Part shown: piece by piece, positions 7,084-9,059 of the stretch
Layout of the letters: the number at the start of each line of letters is the position of its first letter
Numbering within the stretch: the stretch's first letter is position 1
DNA from: Methylophilaceae bacterium UBA7525
Lineage (GTDB): Bacteria; Pseudomonadota; Gammaproteobacteria; Burkholderiales; Methylophilaceae
Assembly (NCBI GenBank): GCA_002479405.1
Contig: DLMX01000064.1
Coordinates: 3,573 to 12,631 of the forward strand
Direction: 5' to 3'
Length of the DNA stretch: 9,059 bases
Position numbers and translations under genes: made by a program
The notes under the pieces: model-generated
What the model saw: the letters and a program-made list of their open reading frames with translations, nothing else
What the model was told of the DNA's origin: nothing
Database searches by the model: none

Positions 7084-7112
7084 TTGCATCTGTCATTTGC
7101 TTTGCGTATAGT
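7084..7112 (+). promoter_or_regulatory. Sigma70-type promoter for the OmpA-family gene
   Basis: TTGCAT (7084-7089) and TATAGT (7107-7112) are separated by exactly 17 bases, close to the -35 and -10 consensus. Transcription would begin near 7119, giving a leader of about 30 bases before ATG 7149. A ribosome-binding site GGAGT (7136-7140) lies in the leader, 8 bases before the start. The 83-base gap between mfnB and the OmpA gene is the largest non-coding stretch in the window, and this is its only clear element. The -35 hexamer lies in a small direct repeat (TTGCATTGCAT, 7079-7089). Confidence 0.72.
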
Positions 7113-7148
7113 TTGTTCATCAGAAGGCCACCATTGGAGTAATTAATA

Positions 7149-8240
7149 ATGAAAAAAGATTTGATGAGTCTGGCAATTGCCGGTGTTTTTGGTTTAGGCG
7201 TAGCAACTGCTCAAGCGGGCGACGCTTATGAAGGTTCCTGGTACATCGTTCCCGGTGTCAGTTACATGAATACTGACAGTGATCTGGATGCTGATAACGA
7301 TGCGGGTGGTTTTCTGCGTATTGGTAAGGAATTGAGCGAGCATTGGGATGTGCAGATTGGTGTGGGTCATGCGCGTGCTGACGAAGACCTGAACGTTCCT
7401 GGCGGTAGTGGAAAATTCAAACAGACGCTATTCGGTGTCGATGCGCTGTATATGTTCAGTCGTGACAGATTCAGACCTTTCCTGTTGGCTGGTCTGGGTT
7501 TGGCACGCAACAATATTGATTATGATGTCAACGGCGTTGATATCGGTGACAGGAAGACTTCCTGGATGGCCAACGTTGGTATCGGGGCGCAGTTCATGTT
7601 CACAGAGGCGCTGGGCATGCAGGCTGATCTGCGTCACGTATGGAGTCGTGCCGAGGCTGAAAACAATGCCAAGGCCGTCGGTGATCTTGGCTTTAACGGT
7701 AGCGAAACCATCGGCAATACCTATTTGAATATTGGTGCCATCTGGAAATTCGGCGCTCCCAAGAAGGTGGCCGTTGTTGAACCTGAGCCTTATGTTGCAC
7801 CGGAACCGGCACCTGAGCCAGCTCCGGCCCCCAAGGTTTGCAAACCCAAGGTTGAGCGGTTTGAACTTTCTGCTGAAGTTCTGTTCGGTTTTGACAAGGA
7901 TAAGCTGAAACCTGAAGGCGTCGCAGTGTTGGACAACGAAGTTATTCCGAAACTGAAGAGTGAGCCGTTCGAAGTTGTGTTCGTAACAGGCCATACCGAC
8001 ATGCTGGGCTCGGACGAGTATAACGATGCCTTGTCCAAACGCCGTGCCGATCAGGTCACTGCGTATCTGGTCAGCCAAGGTATAGATGCCGGCCTGATCC
8101 GCTCCTATGGTGCTGGCGAATCCACACCGCTCGTGATCTGTTCTGAAAAACTGCCACGCAAGGAATTGATCGAGTGCCTGCAACCTAATCGTCGTGTTGA
8201 AATCGAAGCTAATCGTGATGATGTGAAGGCATGCGAGTAA
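7149..8240 (+). CDS. OmpA-family outer-membrane protein with peptidoglycan-binding domain
   Basis: The 363-residue product has a signal peptide (about 1-23, MKKDLMSLAIAGVFG...AQA, cleaved before GDAYEG). An eight-strand OmpA-like beta-barrel follows at about 27-202, ending IGAIWKF. A Pro/Glu/Ala-rich hinge (209-229) leads to a C-terminal OmpA/MotB domain at about 238-355. That domain shows FGFDKDKLKPEG, TGHTDMLGSDEYNDALSKRR (280-299) and PNRRVEIE (346-353). Asp284 and Arg299 are spaced exactly like the two diaminopimelate-binding residues of E. coli OmpA (15 apart). Cys331 and Cys343 match the E. coli disulfide pair. Cys231 after the hinge and Cys362 next to the C-terminus are additional. The protein would anchor the outer membrane to peptidoglycan. 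Its own promoter lies upstream and a strong terminator directly downstream, so it is probably a single, highly expressed unit. Confidence 0.95.
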   Translation: MKKDLMSLAIAGVFGLGVATAQAGDAYEGSWYIVPGVSYMNTDSDLDADNDAGGFLRIGKELSEHWDVQIGVGHARADEDLNVPGGSGKFKQTLFGVDALYMFSRDRFRPFLLAGLGLARNNIDYDVNGVDIGDRKTSWMANVGIGAQFMFTEALGMQADLRHVWSRAEAENNAKAVGDLGFNGSETIGNTYLNIGAIWKFGAPKKVAVVEPEPYVAPEPAPEPAPAPKVCKPKVERFELSAEVLFGFDKDKLKPEGVAVLDNEVIPKLKSEPFEVVFVTGHTDMLGSDEYNDALSKRRADQVTAYLVSQGIDAGLIRSYGAGESTPLVICSEKLPRKELIECLQPNRRVEIEANRDDVKACE

Positions 8241-8257
8241 TCAGCGTTATTAACTTG

Positions 8258-8283
8258 AAAGCCCCGCTAAGCGGGGCTTTTTT
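8258..8283 (+). terminator. Rho-independent terminator after the OmpA-family gene
   Basis: A perfect 10-bp stem AAAGCCCCGC (8258-8267) and GCGGGGCTTT (8271-8280) encloses a TAA loop and runs into six consecutive T bases (8278-8283). It begins 17 bases after the TAA stop at 8240. The next ATG begins at 8284, directly after the T-run. Confidence 0.95.
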
Positions 8284-9059
8284 ATGAATCCAATGACTGA
8301 ACACCTGAAAAAAGCCGATCTTGCCATTACTGCCAGATGGGTTGCGACCGTTTCTGGCGATGTTCTGGAAAATACCAGTATCGTCATCAGTGATGGCAAA
8401 ATAATCGATATCCTGCCTGTCTCACAGCTGGAAAGCCGTTATCGGCCAGATAGCAGTATTCATTTGCCGGAACATGTGTTGATGCCTGGCCTGATTAATC
8501 TGCATACCCATGCTGCCATGTCCTTGATGCGCGGTTTTGCCGATGACCTGCCATTAATGACTTGGCTGCAGCAGCATATATGGCCGGCAGAAAAGCAGGC
8601 GCTATCAGAACGTTTCGTACGGGATGGCACATTGCTGGGCTGTGCGGAGATGCTTGCAGGGGGTGTGACCTGCTTCAGCGATATGTATTTCTATCCGCAG
8701 GCTGCAGCCGAGGCAGTCATGCAATCAGGCATGAGGGCCAATCTCGGCCTGGTTGTGTTGGAGTTTCCGACAGCCTATGCCAGTGATGCCGATGATTACC
8801 TGCTGAAGGGGCTGGAGGCTCGCGACAGCTGGCGCAGCAACCCGCTGCTGACGACCAGCCTGGCGCCGCATGCGCCGTATACGGTCGAGAATCGCAGTTT
8901 CGAAAAGATCATGACCTATGCAGAACAGCTGGGTCTGGGAATTCATACCCATTTGCATGAAACTGCCGGTGAAATCGCTCAAAGTCTGGAGAAATACAAG
9001 GTTCGTCCGCTCCAGCGTCTGGCCGAACTCGGCGTGCTCGGGCCGAGCCTAGTTGCTGC
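8284..9059 (+). CDS. mtaD: MtaD-like amidohydrolase (5'-methylthioadenosine/SAH deaminase family), 3' truncated
   Basis: The first 258 codons are present; the gene runs off the window end. It is a TRZ/ATZ-type metal-dependent amidohydrolase. A small N-terminal beta domain (about 9-66) leads to MPGLINLHTHAAMSLMRG, with metal ligands His74 and His76. Glu103 (IWPAE), His196 (LAPHAPYT), metal ligand His223 and Glu226 (HTHLHET) follow with the same spacings as in the Thermotoga MtaD structure as I recall it. The family deaminates methylthioadenosine, S-adenosylhomocysteine or adenosine; a related guanine/cytosine-type deaminase cannot be excluded without the C-terminal half, where the last metal-binding Asp should be. 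ATG 8284 lies directly after the terminator, with GGGG (8273-8276) of the hairpin 7 bases upstream as the only Shine-Dalgarno-like sequence. ATG 8293 is a possible alternative start but has none. Confidence 0.88.
   Translation, partial: MNPMTEHLKKADLAITARWVATVSGDVLENTSIVISDGKIIDILPVSQLESRYRPDSSIHLPEHVLMPGLINLHTHAAMSLMRGFADDLPLMTWLQQHIWPAEKQALSERFVRDGTLLGCAEMLAGGVTCFSDMYFYPQAAAEAVMQSGMRANLGLVVLEFPTAYASDADDYLLKGLEARDSWRSNPLLTTSLAPHAPYTVENRSFEKIMTYAEQLGLGIHTHLHETAGEIAQSLEKYKVRPLQRLAELGVLGPSLVA

Noticed and set aside
8255..8260. TTGAAA as a -35 element for the MtaD-like gene
   Set aside because: At normal spacing the -10 position is a run of T bases that is the terminator tail, and transcription would start inside the coding region.

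Overview
The window reads as chromosomal DNA of a methylotrophic proteobacterium, most probably a betaproteobacterium of the Methylophilaceae/Nitrosomonadales type. Two things suggest this. The order hflK-hflC-DUF2065-hisZ-purA is the common betaproteobacterial arrangement. It is followed directly by genes for the archaeal-type C1 carriers tetrahydromethanopterin (H4MPT) and methanofuran/methylofuran, which among proteobacteria mark H4MPT-dependent formaldehyde oxidation. The taxonomic call is an inference from gene content and order; no rRNA or other marker is present.

Layout: every gene is on the + strand and almost no space is non-coding. (1) Positions 1-2484 hold the end of hflK, then hflC, a 61-residue DUF2065 (YjeT-like) membrane protein, and hisZ. 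(2) Positions 2508-3830 hold purA. (3) Positions 3835-7065 hold four tightly packed genes: a flavoprotein of the archaeoflavoprotein/DmrB type, a three-domain dihydropteroate-synthase-like protein, a DUF447 protein, and mfnB. The first starts 4 bases after the purA stop. Inside the block the junctions are a 25-base overlap, a 5-base gap and a 4-base GTGA overlap. (4) Positions 7149-8240 hold an OmpA-family outer-membrane protein with a well-formed sigma70-like promoter in front and a strong intrinsic terminator behind. (5) From 8284 to the window end is the N-terminal part of an amidohydrolase resembling MtaD (5'-methylthioadenosine/S-adenosylhomocysteine deaminase). Its ATG sits immediately after the terminator T-run.

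How the genes fit together: HflK/HflC form the membrane complex that restrains FtsH. HisZ is the regulatory partner of a short-form HisG, and PurA makes adenylosuccinate, so the first half is housekeeping and nucleotide/histidine metabolism. The cofactor block probably supplies late or reductive steps of H4MPT synthesis (flavoprotein, DHPS-like protein), the first furan step of methanofuran synthesis (MfnB) and one step of unknown role (DUF447). The C1 enzymes that use these cofactors (Fae, MtdB, Mch, Fhc) and beta-RFAP synthase are not in the window and would have to be elsewhere in the genome.

The most interesting part is 3835-7065. It belongs to a broadly known pathway, but at least two of its proteins (DHPS-like and DUF447) have no firmly assigned reaction as far as I know. 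No CRISPR array, transposon, tRNA, rRNA or phage feature was seen.
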